Positions 53,401-63,424 of a stretch of 64,000 nucleotides of DNA are shown one piece after another. The notes under the pieces are model-generated. The model ran no database searches. It was not told the origin of the DNA and saw nothing but the letters and a program-made list of their open reading frames with translations. Source of the stretch: Aphrocallistes beatrix (Eukaryota; Porifera; Hexactinellida; Sceptrulophora; Aphrocallistidae); NCBI GenBank assembly GCA_963281255.1, contig OY725488.1, forward strand, positions 12,373,524-12,437,523, given 5' to 3'. The first letter of the stretch is position 1. Every line of letters starts with the position of its first letter. Made by a program: the position numbers and the translations under genes.

Positions 53401-56322
53401 TTATCTCGTTGAAACCAGGGTATTATACAGCCCTCCAGAGATACGCTCCTAGTCTCAAACCTATAAATTTCCATACACCTAATTCGATAAATAATGTAAT
53501 CAGAATAGTGTATGGTACTGAGCGACAATGTCACTGAGTCTATCGATAGTATCGTTAGAGTTGCTCTAGCAACACTGGGAATAACTTAAAAATTCCTGAG
53601 TCCGTGGTTTAGGCTCTATTTCCTCACCTAAAAACCGCTACATCCACATTAGTAAATGCCCAGTTCGACAGCCTGAGAGCCATATTCCTACCCAAAATGA
53701 AGCTAAATCGGTATGAAATGTGTAGCATTCTCCACTGAAAACGCTGCGTTATTATCGAAAGAGTCAGCGACATTGTCACTCAGTGCCATATAAGTATTCT
53801 GTATTATAATAGAGAGTAAATTAGGTAATATTCGAAATTTTCACATTCCTAAACACTTTCGAGTTAAAGTCCTATGTCGAAAGGAGCGTATCGCGCTTCT
53901 AGATAATCCTTTGGTTGAAACTATACCTGATAATAACGTTAAGAATCAATACTCAGGAATTGAGATTTAGAAGCTAAGTTAATTACAATCAGAGTTGCAC
54001 GTGGGCCGAATATAATTGTTTGCAGGATGACAACCGAGACGATGTTTTTAATTGTCACGAGGTACCAATTAAGGAATACTTACGCAAATGGAACTTTGTT
54101 AGTTTCCACTTATTTGTGTTTGCAGAAACTCACTCCCATAAAAGGATAAGTGTTTCTCAATAGTTAGTAACTTACAAAGCGGGCTAAAAATATTTATGTG
54201 GGCTTCTTGCGGGCCGCGGTTACAAATTTCGGTCCGCGTGCAACTCTGATTACAATTAACAGTGCAAAACCTGTATTCCTTCTAGACCAACCTTGAGTAC
54301 AGACAGATCTATCTGGGCTACGACAACGAGGCTAGACTGAGCAGGAAGAGAGAAGGGAAAGTCTTCCAGCGAACGATGAAGGATGAGGACCTGCCCACCA
54401 CCGTTGATTGGAGGACTAAAGGAGTTGTCACACCAGTGAAGAATCAGGTCATTAGCAATACTAGATAAACAGTAGATATTGGATATAGTGATAGTGTCAG
54501 GGACAGGGAAGGTTGCTAACACGCAAAGTTGCTAATAAGGGAACTTAATTAATAAAAAACCTGCAGTTTGAAGGAATTAATTTTCCTGTGGAGGGTCAGT
54601 CAACTTTTTAGAAATGAATGTGGCCAAATAAGAGCGAAACGAGGCATTTTCTGTGGGAAGCGTTATATGAACAAAGTGAAAGTGAGCATTTTCAGAAGAA
54701 AATTCGTTGCTAATAGAGTAATATTGTTAATAGGGGAGTTGCTGATAAGCAAATTTCACTGTACAGAGTGTAACAAAAGTGTTGTCACCTTTGAATACAA
54801 GCTCTAATTAATAAGTGAACTAAAATTTGATTATGGAAAGGAAAAGTGTTTTTCGTAAATGGTGTGATGTCACAAAATATAGTAATGCGTGATAGCTAAC
54901 GACAAGCTAAGAGTTCTGTATTTGATTACTATTGGTTCGATATAAATCACGCATAATGATGAATAATCTACGGTGACAACACTTTTGTTACACCCTGTAA
55001 TTATCCAATATTCTCGCAGGGGCAATGCGGATCATGCTGGTCTTTCAGTGCTACAGGTTCCTTAGAGGGTCAGTACGCCATTAAGAACGGAAAACTGACG
55101 TCTTTCTCAGAGCAACAGCTTGTCGACTGCTCCACTTCACTCGGGAACCATGGATGCCAGGGTGGTCTGATGGACTATGCTTTCAAGTACTGGGAACAGG
55201 ATCTGGCAGAGAAAGAATCAGATTATAAGTACACAGCTGAGGTGAGTATCTTCTACAGTAGAAATCCAGTAGACTCCGCTTAATAGGGTAACATTGGTCA
55301 GAGGACATTTTGCCCCGATTATGTGGAGAACCCTATTAACTGAAAATATTTTGTATTAGCTTCTATGTGTGAGAGCTATTCCGGTCCTACCAAAAGTGGC
55401 CCGATTAAACAGTGATCCTATTAATCGGAGTTGACTGTATTACTTTTTTTAAAATTTTTGACACCATAAATATTCTGAAATAGTAAGAAAAATCGATGAT
55501 TAAAACCCGATGTAGAAGAAAAATCCGGTTTCGAAATAAAAAGTAAACCTTAACACGAATGCCTCGAATCGTGATTAGTAAGCAAGATATTCGAAACCAC
55601 AAATGATCCTTTTTTCCTGTCAATTAATTTGCACGATATTAAATCCTGCAAATCAATCACTGAGTCTAATTTTTTCACAATTCCTTGAATCTAATTCGTA
55701 ACTTATTCACATGCGAAAAATAATTTTCAATATACAGTCAGGGTTGCTTATTGTGAACCACCAGAGGACCAAAAAACCTGTTCACAATGGAGATACTTAA
55801 GCGAACTTGATTCAATGCAAATCCTATCTAAAAATAGAATTGGAACCAGGAGGTTAGTTCATAATAAACGATCCTGACTGTACGATACTTATATTTTGTA
55901 GAATTAGTTAGAACAAGTGCCACAACAATGTTAATAATACTATCATCATTTAGAATGGGAAATGCCATTATAATGCAGGGATGGGAGTGACCAAGGATAG
56001 CAGCTTTACAGACATTCCCAGAGAAAACTGCGCTTCTCTGAAAGAGGCTTGTGCTAACAAAGGCCCAATATCAGTAGCCATGGACGCGTCCCACGTTTCC
56101 TTTCAGATGTACCATTCCGGCATTTATGATCCGTTCATTTGCAGCAAGACCAAGCTGGACCATGGAGTTTTGGTGGTCGGGTATGGGACTGACAACGGAG
56201 TAGACTATTGGTTGGTTAAGAACAGCTGGGGGATGGCCTGGGGAATGGATGGGTACTTTAAGATTGAGATGAAGAGTGACAAGTGCGGACTCTGCACCCA
56301 AGCTAGCTTCCCTGTGTTATGA
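50220..56322 (+). CDS. Cathepsin L-like cysteine protease (four exons)
   Basis: Exons 50220-50456, 54286-54447, 55020-55241 and 55954-56322 join in phase 0 to give 329 residues, a normal length for cathepsin L. Residues 1-17 are a signal peptide. The propeptide has a complete ERW(F)NIN-type pattern (E44, R48, W52, N55, V59, N63) and A-x-N-x-F-x-D at 72-78. The mature enzyme starts near LPTTVDW (115). Catalytic residues are present: Q133-linked GQCGSCW with C139, H277 in [12 protein letters not shown]297 in VKNSWG. It is a papain-family endopeptidase for lysosomal, secreted or digestive proteolysis. All donors and acceptors are GT-AG. Introns are packed with miniature transposons, some within 40 bases of acceptors. 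L rather than another clan CA cathepsin is inferred from the ERFNIN propeptide. Confidence 0.93.
50457..51721. other. Cathepsin intron 1, first part
   Basis: No gene. Contains GGCGCCTAGGCGT-type words near 50945-51105, perhaps a degraded element, and an inverted repeat (GAGATACTTTGAGATATTTT with AAAACATCTCAAAGTATCTC) at about 51351-51407. Confidence 0.5.
51722..52190. mobile_element. Element with AATCCCGGGAT ends, in cathepsin intron 1
   Basis: Ends GTTTTCAATCCCGGGAT and ATCCCGGGATTGGAAAC are inverted. It encloses the small element at 51983-52097. No coding frame, and no target duplication was seen. Confidence 0.65.
51983..52097 (-). mobile_element. Second copy of the TATA/GAAA-array element
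   Basis: Inverted ends ACCCTGGAACAACTT / AAAGTCGTTCCAGGGT enclose GAAAGTGAAAGT repeats, TGGGGTCA, CTATTTATAC and TGACCCCA. This is the same internal order, reversed, as 42788-42870. The end sequences differ from the block B copy, so the shared core may be an older module. Confidence 0.65.
52278..52609. mobile_element. Tigger/pogo-like element (ACACCCTCGCTAATCCGAAC ends)
   Basis: The inverted ends are long and nearly perfect. TA lies on both sides (52276-52277, 52610-52611). The right end has an extra partial repeat of the terminal motif (GTTCGGATTAGCGAGG three times). It is 332 bp and nonautonomous, and lies in cathepsin intron 1. Confidence 0.88.
52700..53220. repeat. Repeats with TCCCGCTTTT/AAAAGCGGGA motifs
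   Basis: A dispersed family with TCCCACTTTTTCAGATA near 52709, CCCGCCTTTATCAAGAC with TCAAGTTGGCAT near 52770, and an inverted counterpart GAAAAAGTGGGA with CAGCTGGCAAATATG near 53123-53167. Relatives occur at about 4640-4680, 7890-7930, 56810-56935, 58615-58725 and 61139-61345. Ends could not be fixed. Confidence 0.55.
53405..53935 (+). repeat. Dispersed ~250 bp repeat interrupted by an element, copy 1
   Basis: It matches 63565-63965: CAGCCCTCCAGAGATA at the start and TGGAGCGT/AAGGAGCGT ... CTTCTAGATAAT at the end. Each copy is interrupted by a different miniature element (53514-53787 here, 63663-63850 there), so the uninterrupted repeat is about 220-260 bp. Confidence 0.75.
53514..53787. 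mobile_element. Miniature element (GGTACTGAGCGACAATGTC ends)
   Basis: Ends GGTACTGAGCGACAATGTCA and TGACATTGTCGC-type complement finishing CAGTGCC are inverted. It lies within the 53405-53935 repeat in cathepsin intron 1. It is 274 bp and noncoding. The target duplication is unclear. Confidence 0.75.
53990..54248. mobile_element. hAT-like element 37 bp upstream of cathepsin exon 2
   Basis: A perfect 8 bp duplication, ATTACAAT (53982-53989, 54249-54256). Ends CAGAGTTGCACGTGGGCCG / CGTGCAACTCTG. It is 259 bp. Its right edge is 37 bases from exon 2, close to the presumed branch-point region, yet the acceptor TTCTAG is intact. Confidence 0.93.
54286..54447 (+). CDS. Cathepsin L exon 2 (end of propeptide, start of mature enzyme)
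   Basis: 54 codons from [12 protein letters not shown] to GVVTPVKNQ. The acceptor CCTTCTAG ends 54285; the donor is GTCATT, a weak GT donor. It contains the cleavage region before LPTTVDWR. Confidence 0.88.
54470..54761. mobile_element. Composite miniature element in cathepsin intron 2
   Basis: The left end matches the CAGTAGATATTGG family; the right end (GATAAGCAAATTTCACTG) matches the 63290 family. Interior words GTGGCCAAATAAGAGCGAAA recur in the 8582-9269 core and near 3600-3640. Probably nested or recombined elements. Confidence 0.6.
54764..54997. mobile_element. Tc1/mariner-type miniature 22 bp upstream of exon 3
   Basis: Ends CAGAGTGTAACAAAAGTGTT and its near-complement AACACTTTTGTTACACCCTG are flanked by TA (54762-54763, 54998-54999). 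It is 234 bp. The exon 3 acceptor lies 22 bases past its edge, so the pyrimidine tract and branch point must lie partly within or right at the element. Confidence 0.92.
55020..55241 (+). CDS. Cathepsin L exon 3 (catalytic cysteine)
   Basis: 74 codons. Starts [18 protein letters not shown] with the nucleophile C139, contains SEQQLVDCS and [11 protein letters not shown] typical of cathepsin L. The acceptor TTCTCGCAG ends 55019; the donor GTGAGT is at 55242. Confidence 0.93.
55267..55437. mobile_element. Tigger/pogo-like miniature (same family as 63663)
   Basis: Ends CAGTAGACTCCGCTTAATAG / CTATTAATCGGAGTTGACTG; TA follows the right end. Interior GGGGCAAAATG-type and CGGTCCTACCAAAAGTGGC words match 63663-63850 in reverse. 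It starts 25 bases after exon 3. Confidence 0.85.
55735..55880. mobile_element. Miniature element (CAGTCAGGGTTGC family)
   Basis: Ends CAGTCAGGGTTGCTTATTGT and inverted ACGATCCTGACTG, with TA on both sides (55733-55734, 55881-55882). It is 146 bp. Relatives or fragments lie near 1697-1866, 7335, 39246 and 41645-41840. Confidence 0.85.
55954..56322 (+). CDS. Cathepsin L exon 4 (catalytic His and Asn)
   Basis: 122 codons plus stop, from [16 protein letters not shown] to [10 protein letters not shown]277 and N297 are present. Acceptor CATCATTTAG ends 55953. The first nine codons precede the first ATG in the exon, so a frame starting at 55981 is truncated. Confidence 0.92.
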   Translation, partial: NGKCHYNAGMGVTKDSSFTDIPRENCASLKEACANKGPISVAMDASHVSFQMYHSGIYDPFICSKTKLDHGVLVVGYGTDNGVDYWLVKNSWGMAWGMDGYFKIEMKSDKCGLCTQASFPVL

Positions 56323-57802
56323 TCTGTGTTAGGAATAGCGTTAGGACATAGTGTGTGTATACTGTATATTAAGATCGTTAGGACTGTATGTAGGGAGAAA
56401 AGTGGTACTCTTGTATAGATACCGTGGAGGTTGGAATGCTATTAATCCCATTTAGTTTGTATGCGCATTTTTGTAATTAAACTGTATTTATATTTAATTA
56501 TCCATCTGGACAATTATCATAATGGGCAGCTCCACTGAACTCTCCCGCATCACTGATTCCTAATCATACATCAGCGGTTTTAACCTTTTTTGGCTGTGGA
56601 CGCCTATACAAATTTTCCTATATTTTGTGGACTTCTTATAGACACAAAATTTCGAATCCTGTGGACCCCCTGATAGTCCCGCTTTTTTTGTGCGGCCCCC
56701 AGGATAGGAGAGACCTTATGCCATGATCGGCGTGTATCGTCCGTACGTCTGTTCGCTCCCAAAATCCCAGAATTTTTCACTCTTCTATTGAGCTAATTTC
56801 ACTAGTGTCCTATGTTGTTACATGAAATTTCTCCATTTTGTCCCGCTTTCTTTACTCCCTATATGATACTATGCTACTGAGTCCCGTGAAATTCAACATA
56901 TCCCGCTTTCATCATGGCTCAAATTGGATGCACGTAGTAGACACACTGAATATTATCACATCGCTGATTACCCGAGATTAAATCCATAGTTTGATGCTGC
57001 AGTAACTCCATTAACTGTAGAATGCCGAATATTTATATGGCTTCAGTGGCATAGAAAATGGCTGGGAGACATCCGCGATATCGAGACACTGTGTCCCCAG
57101 TTGGCATTCTACGGTTAATCTGACATAATCCCTCATCCTTCATGCATCATCATACATTTCCTTATGCACAAATGTAGAGAGTACCCAATTGAACAATAGA
57201 ACATGACACAAGTATTGGATTGAGGCCAGTGTTATTTTTATGAACGAGCGTTAATTTTGCAATTATTGTGCGGTTTATTCGAGTAAATTGCATTATTTGA
57301 CAACAAAATCAAGCTAAGCGTGCTAAATAGCGGGCTTAACGCGTTGAGACTACACTATCTGTACATATGTCGTAAGTAACGTATCTCAAATGAATGTAAT
57401 TGGTGCATGTTTTAGAAGTGTTGTTAGACCAGGGATCAGTAAGCTCTCTCTATTAACATGCTCATCATATCCAATTTGATCATCCAATTGAATCCAAGAT
57501 AACGTATAGACTTGAATAGCGATTATTAAATTTCGCCCATTTACCACCTGAAGAATTTTTGATTCAGATATAGGGAGCTTTCAATGAATACACACGAGTG
57601 AATTAGAAATTAGCACACGCTTCAGAGAGCGATTAGTCGTTGTCTTATATTGAAGTACATGCATACTGTCTGTGTTGCAAAGTCTTGGTACATATTCTAA
57701 TAGAACCACGAAAACAAACTTAGAAATCAAAATACACAATGTTAGATCTCACTCCCCTCGTGATATAATACAGCTTTCGTATCATTACGTGATTTCCCCA
57801 TA
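56323..57802. other. Cathepsin 3' UTR and repeats, no further gene
   Basis: The 3' UTR probably ends after an AATTAAA-like run near 56474. Bases 56572-56690 are the left half of a CAGCGGTTTT-type hAT miniature. Bases 56810-56935 belong to the TCCCGCTTT repeat family. Nothing coding is seen from 56950 to 57800. Confidence 0.45.
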
Positions 57803-57890
57803 TATTAAATACGTTCATCCGCATGCGGATAAGACTTATCCGCATGCGGATATACGTCTATCCGCATGCGGATATCGCATGCGGATACAA
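57803..57890 (+). repeat. Array of CCGCATGCGG palindromes, left arm
   Basis: Four copies of the palindrome ATCCGCATGCGGAT, spaced 7-14 bases, preceded by TTAAATACGTTC. The arm is an inverted match to 62028-62115 over nearly 90 bases. Confidence 0.85.
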
Positions 57891-58492
57891 ATAATTACTA
57901 AATTAAATCCTTTCAATATGTGTGGTATTCTACAGGTATTCATGACTTAGATCTCTTTTCGTACCAAGGAAATGGCTGTAAATTTAGCAATTAATTAAAT
58001 ATACTGGTTCTCTTTCTTTGTTTGTCCATACACACACTAAGCTAGTCGGTGACCACACATCATAATACGTGGCGCAGGGCATGATCATCGCTTGGAACAT
58101 ATATTGTAAAATGACATAGGTGGTATTCTGCGGAAATTCCCGTCTTATTAAGTGGTCAATTGGTCATTAATGAGGTTCGACTGTAAGAGAGCTGATGTAG
58201 TAGTAAAATTCAAAATAAGAACTAAAATTCGAAATATCTACAACCTCAGCTATCAGAATAAGTAATAGTTTTCTAGTGCCGGAAAATGATATATCAAAAA
58301 TACTTTAGGACACGCACTAATTGAACTTGGGCGCATGGCTAATTTTTTCAAAGCAAATGTGCTGTTTATTGTAGTATGTCAGAAAAATTGTTTGTAAATA
58401 AAACCTAGACGGAACGGGAAGGGGATAAGCCTGGATATCTTATGTTTCGACTAAAATCGTAGTATCATAGCTTCACATTTAATAAAGGAGAT
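57891..58492. other. No gene seen
   Basis: Unremarkable AT-rich sequence between the palindrome array and the next hAT-like element. Confidence 0.4.
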
Positions 58493-58786
58493 CAGCTCAG
58501 GGGTGTAGTGTAGGGGGAGCAGCGCTCCCTCACTTTAACTTGACGATTGTTATCACCTATAGAATCGTTTGGCAAGAATGGATTGCTGAGTCGACTGTTT
58601 TATAATGTACTGAAAGCATACATGCCAACCCCTGCATACAAAATAACGGGACATAAGTAGTACTTTTAGCGGGACATCGTATATTTGTATTATACCTGTA
58701 GGCTGAAAAAGCGGGACTACCAATTTTTGCTTAATATATTCCTTTATAAGCGCTCCCCCAAAAGAAATTTGAGCACTACACCCCTG
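58493..58786. mobile_element. hAT-like element (CAGCTCAGGGGTGTAG/ACACCCCTG)
   Basis: A perfect 8 bp duplication, AAGGAGAT (58485-58492, 58787-58794). Ends are complementary over GGGGTGTAGTG with subterminal GGGGGAGC / GCTCCCCC. The interior contains a TCCCGCTTT-family fragment in reverse. It is 294 bp. A partial end of the same family may be near 63210-63235. Confidence 0.9.
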
Positions 58787-58843
58787 AAGGAGATACACTT
58801 CTGAGAGCAAGATCCAGATTTCATGCCTTCCTGCCGTAGTAAT

Positions 58844-59286
58844 GTTCTGCGCCAAGTAAGAATATTCCTACTTGGCGCAACAAAGTTGGAGTTTTTGAAT
58901 TATATTTAAATGGAAATAAAGAATTGATTTGAGTCTCAAAGATGAGCAGTTTTGAATGCGTAAATAAATAATTAAAATAAAGCACTGTACGGAGACGGAT
59001 GTAATCTTATTCTGTCAATTAAATTGTATTTTTTGGTAACATCATTTTGGCAACCAATGGAATGAATGGAATCTATTTGCCAAATAATGGTACATCCGTT
59101 TCTCTACACTTTAGCTGTATGATTTTCAAAAAATATATCCAAAAATTTGTTCACCTTAACAGTATTTGAATGAAATACGTATATTCCTATTTTCTACTTT
59201 GCGCAGCGCTAAATGGAAATATTTCAAAAAATACAAATTATTTCAACTTTGTTTCGCCAAGTAGGAGCTCTAACTTGGCGCAGAAC
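58844..59286. mobile_element. Element with GTTCTGCGCCAAGT ends
   Basis: Inverted ends of about 45 bases, GTTCTGCGCCAAGTAAGAAT and complement; each arm also holds an internal TACTTGGCG/CGCCAAGTA hairpin. GTAAT flanks both ends (58839-58843 and 59287-59291), a possible 5 bp duplication. It is 443 bp and noncoding. Confidence 0.8.
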
Positions 59287-60183
59287 GTAATACAATCTAC
59301 ATTGTAAAGTTGTTACAATACTTTGCTTAAATGAAACATATGAATATCTGCAATTCACTACGTATATAATGTATGCATGTATGAGAAGTTTAGAATAGAG
59401 ACGTCGCCATGGGAGAGGAGGTTGTCGTAAAAGGAAGACAATGCAACTCCCTGGAATTTTTTAAGTTCCGCCTGGTATTAATTTCATAGATGTCTTTTAT
59501 TCGTAATTGATCTATGAGAATAAGGTTTTGTCTAAGGATAAGGTCATTGATATGCGATTAATCCCTCCCATCCTCGGTTTAATGTTGTTTCAGAATCTAT
59601 TAATTCAGTTTACTGTGTTTTATACCCCTATCAGGATTTAATCAACTACGTTCTGTGATAAATATTGCATTTGTATACATAGAGTAAATCAGGAAGAATT
59701 TGACATTATGAAACCATGTTGTCAGCTTTCAGGGCTTATAACGCGTCCCCAGGTACGAATTAAATCATCCTCATACTACAAGCTTGGTGTTGTGACCCGT
59801 CATAGCATTTGTTTCGTGGTGTTCCTCTCCCTGGTTAATCATTCTGCTCCCGCTTGAGGAAATTTTTAGAACAGATTAAGTTTACCACGTTCGAAACGAA
59901 AATACTTTCACCACCTAACTTCAACTCCACTAGCGTTCGTTCAGTTCGTTCAGTTCACGTTCAACTGCAGTTCGGCAACCGCTGGTGTTCGTTCAGTTCG
60001 TTTAGTGTAAATCCCTTAAGAGTCTTGCGTTCAGTTTGTTCAGTTCAAGTTTTATAAGTTTGTTCCTGAACCTTTCATTCCCTGGATAAAAGGAGTGATA
60101 TTATTTCAGTTCACTACATTTTCCGTATCCCAGAAATAAAGCAAGTCGGCACCAATGGAACAATGCAACATCTGCAAATTGTG
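59287..60183. other. No gene; GTTCAGTTC-rich stretch at 59925-60060
   Basis: Bases 59918-60060 carry repeated TTCGTTCAGTTCG words and ACTCCACTAGCGTTC, the last shared with 32643. They seem to be part of a dispersed element. The rest is unremarkable. Confidence 0.45.
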
Positions 60184-60280
60184 GGGCATGCCTAATTTCC
60201 GGGACTGGACAGTCCCGGAAAATCTAGATGCATAATTTACGGGACGGGATGCAGGCCCATCCCGTAAATTAGGCATGCCC
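60184..60280. mobile_element. 97 bp hAT-like element (GGGCATGCCTAATTT ends)
   Basis: A perfect 8 bp duplication, AAATTGTG (60176-60183, 60281-60288). Ends GGGCATGCCTAATTTCCGGG and complement; interior GGGAC...GTCCC palindromes. This is a very short, fully fold-back element. Confidence 0.92.
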
Positions 60281-61519
60281 AAATTGTGGCACCTTGAAAG
60301 TTTACTAGATAATACTTACCTACATTAAGTATCTTACTAACAAGAGCTATAGATGGCAGATTGCAAGTGATGAACCTGGTGCTGACTGAAATGTGGATTT
60401 GTTATTTGCCATAATACTGTCTGGGATTATCCAATTCCGGGGGGATACTCCAACTCACCGAAGAAAAAGTTTCAAATTTTTTTCAAAATCTGGGAGGGAG
60501 AATTTGAATGCACTGAACTCATTGGAGTTGAATATTTATAGTACATACTTAAGTATAATTTGTTGAGAGCGATCAGAATTGATAGGTTACGCCTAATGTG
60601 AAACATAGAATATCCCAGGCTTATCCCCTTTCCGTCCCTTCTAGGTTTTAGTTGCAACCAATTTTCAGATACGTATCCTGCAATAAGAAGCACATAATCT
60701 AAGAGCAAATCAGTGCATGCGCTAAGATTTTTTAATGGATCTGGAAAAGACTCAAAATGACAACAGCATAGAAAAATAGAATAAGTCAATGATGGTGAGG
60801 ATCCTCAAAATGATTAGAAAAATGATCAGGCTAAAAAAGTTCATAATCTCCCAACCGATCATTCAAAAAAAAGGATCTGACTCCATTCCATCGTTAAAAT
60901 AGAATCGCAATCGTGATCAAGCGGTCAATGATCGCGTGATCCTAATGCCCTAAAGATTATTGGTAGAGCCAGGGCCTCACCAACTCTACTTGAGCCTGTC
61001 ATGAAAAAAATGCTCCGGGTTAAATTTTTTGTCATTTAATTACGTACACTAAAGTAGTCCTCTCCTCATAGGATGTGATGACATTACAATCACTCTAGGA
61101 GGTCTCTATTATTATGGAGTCTATTCAATACATGCCATCTGCCCTTTTTTGACGGGACGTCCCGATTTTTGCATTCTTCTGTTGAGCTAATTTTCATGAA
61201 TGTCCCGCTTTTTTATGAAGTTTTATTCTGTCCACTTTTTTGATTCTACAAATATGTAGAAGTTTTACTATTGCGTACCGCCATTTCCCGCAAACTTCAA
61301 TGCTGCGCCCCGCTTTTATCATGGCTCAAGTTGGCATTGTTCATGTTTAAAAAAAATGTATGTCAGTAGACCGATAGTGCAGCTGACTTGGCATGTGAGA
61401 TATGAATATTGTAATACATCAGAGGACTACTAAATTTTTGAAAACTCAAATTTCGCAGCGTACGGAGATACATACATATGGACGGATGTGGTACACCGTC
61501 CTTGCCATAGGGGCATTTT
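60281..61519. other. No gene; dispersed TCCCGCTTT repeat at 61139-61345
   Basis: Bases 61139-61345 carry GACGGGACGTCCCGATTTTT and GCTTTTATCATGGCTCAAG words of the dispersed family (also near 56810-56935). Other frames are chance. Confidence 0.45.
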
Positions 61520-61690
61520 TCTGCAGAAACTGCACTAAAAATGGTCCTCCGGACTAGATTTGGCAGCTAAAACTGGTCCCCCGGACTAATTTTGGCAGCC
61601 AAAACTGGTCCGGGTGACCAAATTTAGCCAGGGGGACCAGTTTTGGCTGCAAAATCTGGTCCCCCGGACCAATTTTGGCCTGACACGCCT
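61520..61690. repeat. Interleaved direct and inverted ~40 bp GGTCC repeats
   Basis: About five units built from ACTGGTCCCCCGGACTAATT and TTTTGGCAGCCAAAA words, in both orientations. It is GC-richer than its surroundings and likely forms stable hairpins. It may be the end of a foldback element. Confidence 0.75.
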
Positions 61691-62027
61691 ACTCTCATCT
61701 ATAACCAGTGTCGTCGGAAGCTCCTCAAATTGTTGCTGCCAAGGCCGCCTTGCCTACCCATTAACCTCCCCCAGCCGCACCCCTGTATACCTACTAGCCA
61801 TCCCAGGCCTAGCCGCTAATCTTCCCAGGCCTACTAACTAACCTTCCCAGACCTACCCATCAGATGCTTCGTCAAAAGTGGGGAGGCCATGGCCGCCCCA
61901 TGTCTGAAGGCCTTGTCCATAACTACTCTGGGGGTGTTTAATTTGTCCCAGGACCTTGCTAACTATATATGTGTCCCTTTTTTATTCCAAAATTTCTTTT
62001 ATTATTACTTAATTTTCATTCTCGCAA
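61691..62027. other. No gene; C-rich then AT-rich
   Basis: Bases 61735-61860 contain loosely repeated CCCAGGCCTA/CCTACC words. No recognised feature. Confidence 0.4.
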
Positions 62028-62115
62028 TTCGCATGCGATATCCGCATGCGGATAAGCCTAATCCGCATGCGGATAAGCCTTATCCGCATGCGGATGAACG
62101 TTTTTAATAGCTCGA
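62028..62115 (-). repeat. Array of CCGCATGCGG palindromes, right arm
   Basis: Inverted counterpart of 57803-57890, ending ...GATGAACGTTTTTAA. Four palindromes with spacers AAGCC(T). Together the arms could be termini of one 4.3 kb element or two independent insertions. Confidence 0.85.
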
Positions 62116-62523
62116 TTTCCCATGAATTACAATCATTATCCTCGATTATTATATAAATTTCACTTTGTCAGATTAATTATCAATCCTATCAAAATGATTG
62201 TCAAAGGTCACTGTATTTCATTCCATTCTAAAGCAATCGGCATGCTGGAAGCTGGTGCACGACAGAAAGATGTCGCTCACAGTTTTCGTGCCGGATTACG
62301 TTCCATGAAAATATGCTAGGCTGCGGCTAACGTGGTCAGTCAATGGAAGCAAGGGCAAAGTCTGGACATAGGAAAATTCTCAATCAGGCCGCTAAAATAG
62401 TAATATCGCATATTTTCTTAGATAATTTAGTGAGTAGTCTGCCAAATCGAATTAAGAAGGTACTAGAATTGAAAAGTGATTATTTTGGAAAATGAAATTC
62501 AGAGTGTCTTTTATGTAGTATAT
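62116..62523. other. Possible transposase-like helix fragment, weak
   Basis: A + strand frame (62122-62319) includes GMLEAGARQKDVAHSFR, loosely like the first helix-turn-helix of Tc1/pogo transposases. It stops at once and nothing follows. At most a degraded remnant. Confidence 0.3.
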
Positions 62524-62688
62524 TAGCGGTTTTCAACCTTTTTTTGACCGTGGACTCCCTGTATCAATATTCCTATATTCTGTGGACCCCTTCCTATTAA
62601 CCGTAATGCAAAATTTCGAATCCTGTGGACCCCTGATAACTTCTGTGGACCACTAAAAGGTCCATGGACCCCAGGTTGGGAACCACTG
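62524..62688. mobile_element. hAT-like miniature element (CAGTGGTTCC family), reverse
   Basis: Ends TAGCGGTTTTCAACC (left, mutated C) and GGTTGGGAACCACTG. Interior GTGGACCCC words as in 38363-38526. Flanking octamers differ, suggesting age. Confidence 0.85.
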
Positions 62689-63289
62689 TAGGATAATTTA
62701 AAATTTTCAAGGAGCCAAGACTTTTGAAACACCCTGTATATACAGAAAGTGAAACCTCTTTTGATTGTATTTAATTAAATATTATTGTTTTGAAAACAAT
62801 TCTTGATGGTGAGCGCAATAGTTCGAAACATTGTATGTTGACTATTCGAGGTTGAAATTGATTGGTTCGTGTCATTTAATCATGTTTCATTGCAAATCAA
62901 AGTTCTCCAAGTAAATCAATAAAAAATATCAATGTTAGGACAGCATCAAAAAATTACATTAATTCTTCACTTAACTCCAGTAGTGCTCAGAATAAACCAG
63001 GTTTGCGCTTGTAAAATAGTATTTTACGCCAAATGTTGGTAGAACATGAAAATATCTATAAATGTTGTCATAAATGTTTTTTGCGGTCTGCATAATATTG
63101 TGAAAGAATAAGGCAACTCTCAAAGAAAATTGAGAGAATTTACAATCATTAGAAAGATAATGTACTGATCCGTCGAGCAAAAATTAAACGCGGTATCTCT
63201 TCGAAAATTAGTGGAGGGACACAGCTCTCCTCACTACACTCCTGGTTCACTCTAGTATAACATTATTAAAGATGATTTATTACATATTA
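62689..63289. other. No gene seen
   Basis: AT-rich without recognised features, apart from a short GGAGGGACACAGCTCTCCTC stretch near 63211 that resembles one end of the 58493 family. Confidence 0.4.
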
Positions 63290-63424
63290 CAATCGAATTC
63301 GCTTAAAAATGGTTGCTGACACGCGAAGTTGCTAATAAGGGAACAGAATTAATACAGAATCTTCACCTGGGATCTGAAGATTAGTTGCTAATACAGCAAT
63401 CTTGCTAATAAGCAAATTCCACTG
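63290..63424. mobile_element. Miniature element (TTGCTAATAAGCAAATTCCACTG end)
   Basis: Ends CAATCGAATTCGCTTA and TAAGCAAATTCCACTG are imperfectly inverted; TA flanks both sides (63288-63289, 63425-63426). Internal GTTGCTAATAAGG words match 49491-49629 and 54520-54761. Confidence 0.75.

Noticed and set aside
54256..54522. Reverse-strand frame over cathepsin exon 2
   Set aside because: It is antisense to a well-supported exon and crosses the exon boundary into a transposon.
57781..57890. CCGCATGCGG array as a CRISPR-like repeat array
   Set aside because: Spacers are short, similar to one another and palindromic with the repeats. The context is eukaryotic and no cas genes are present.
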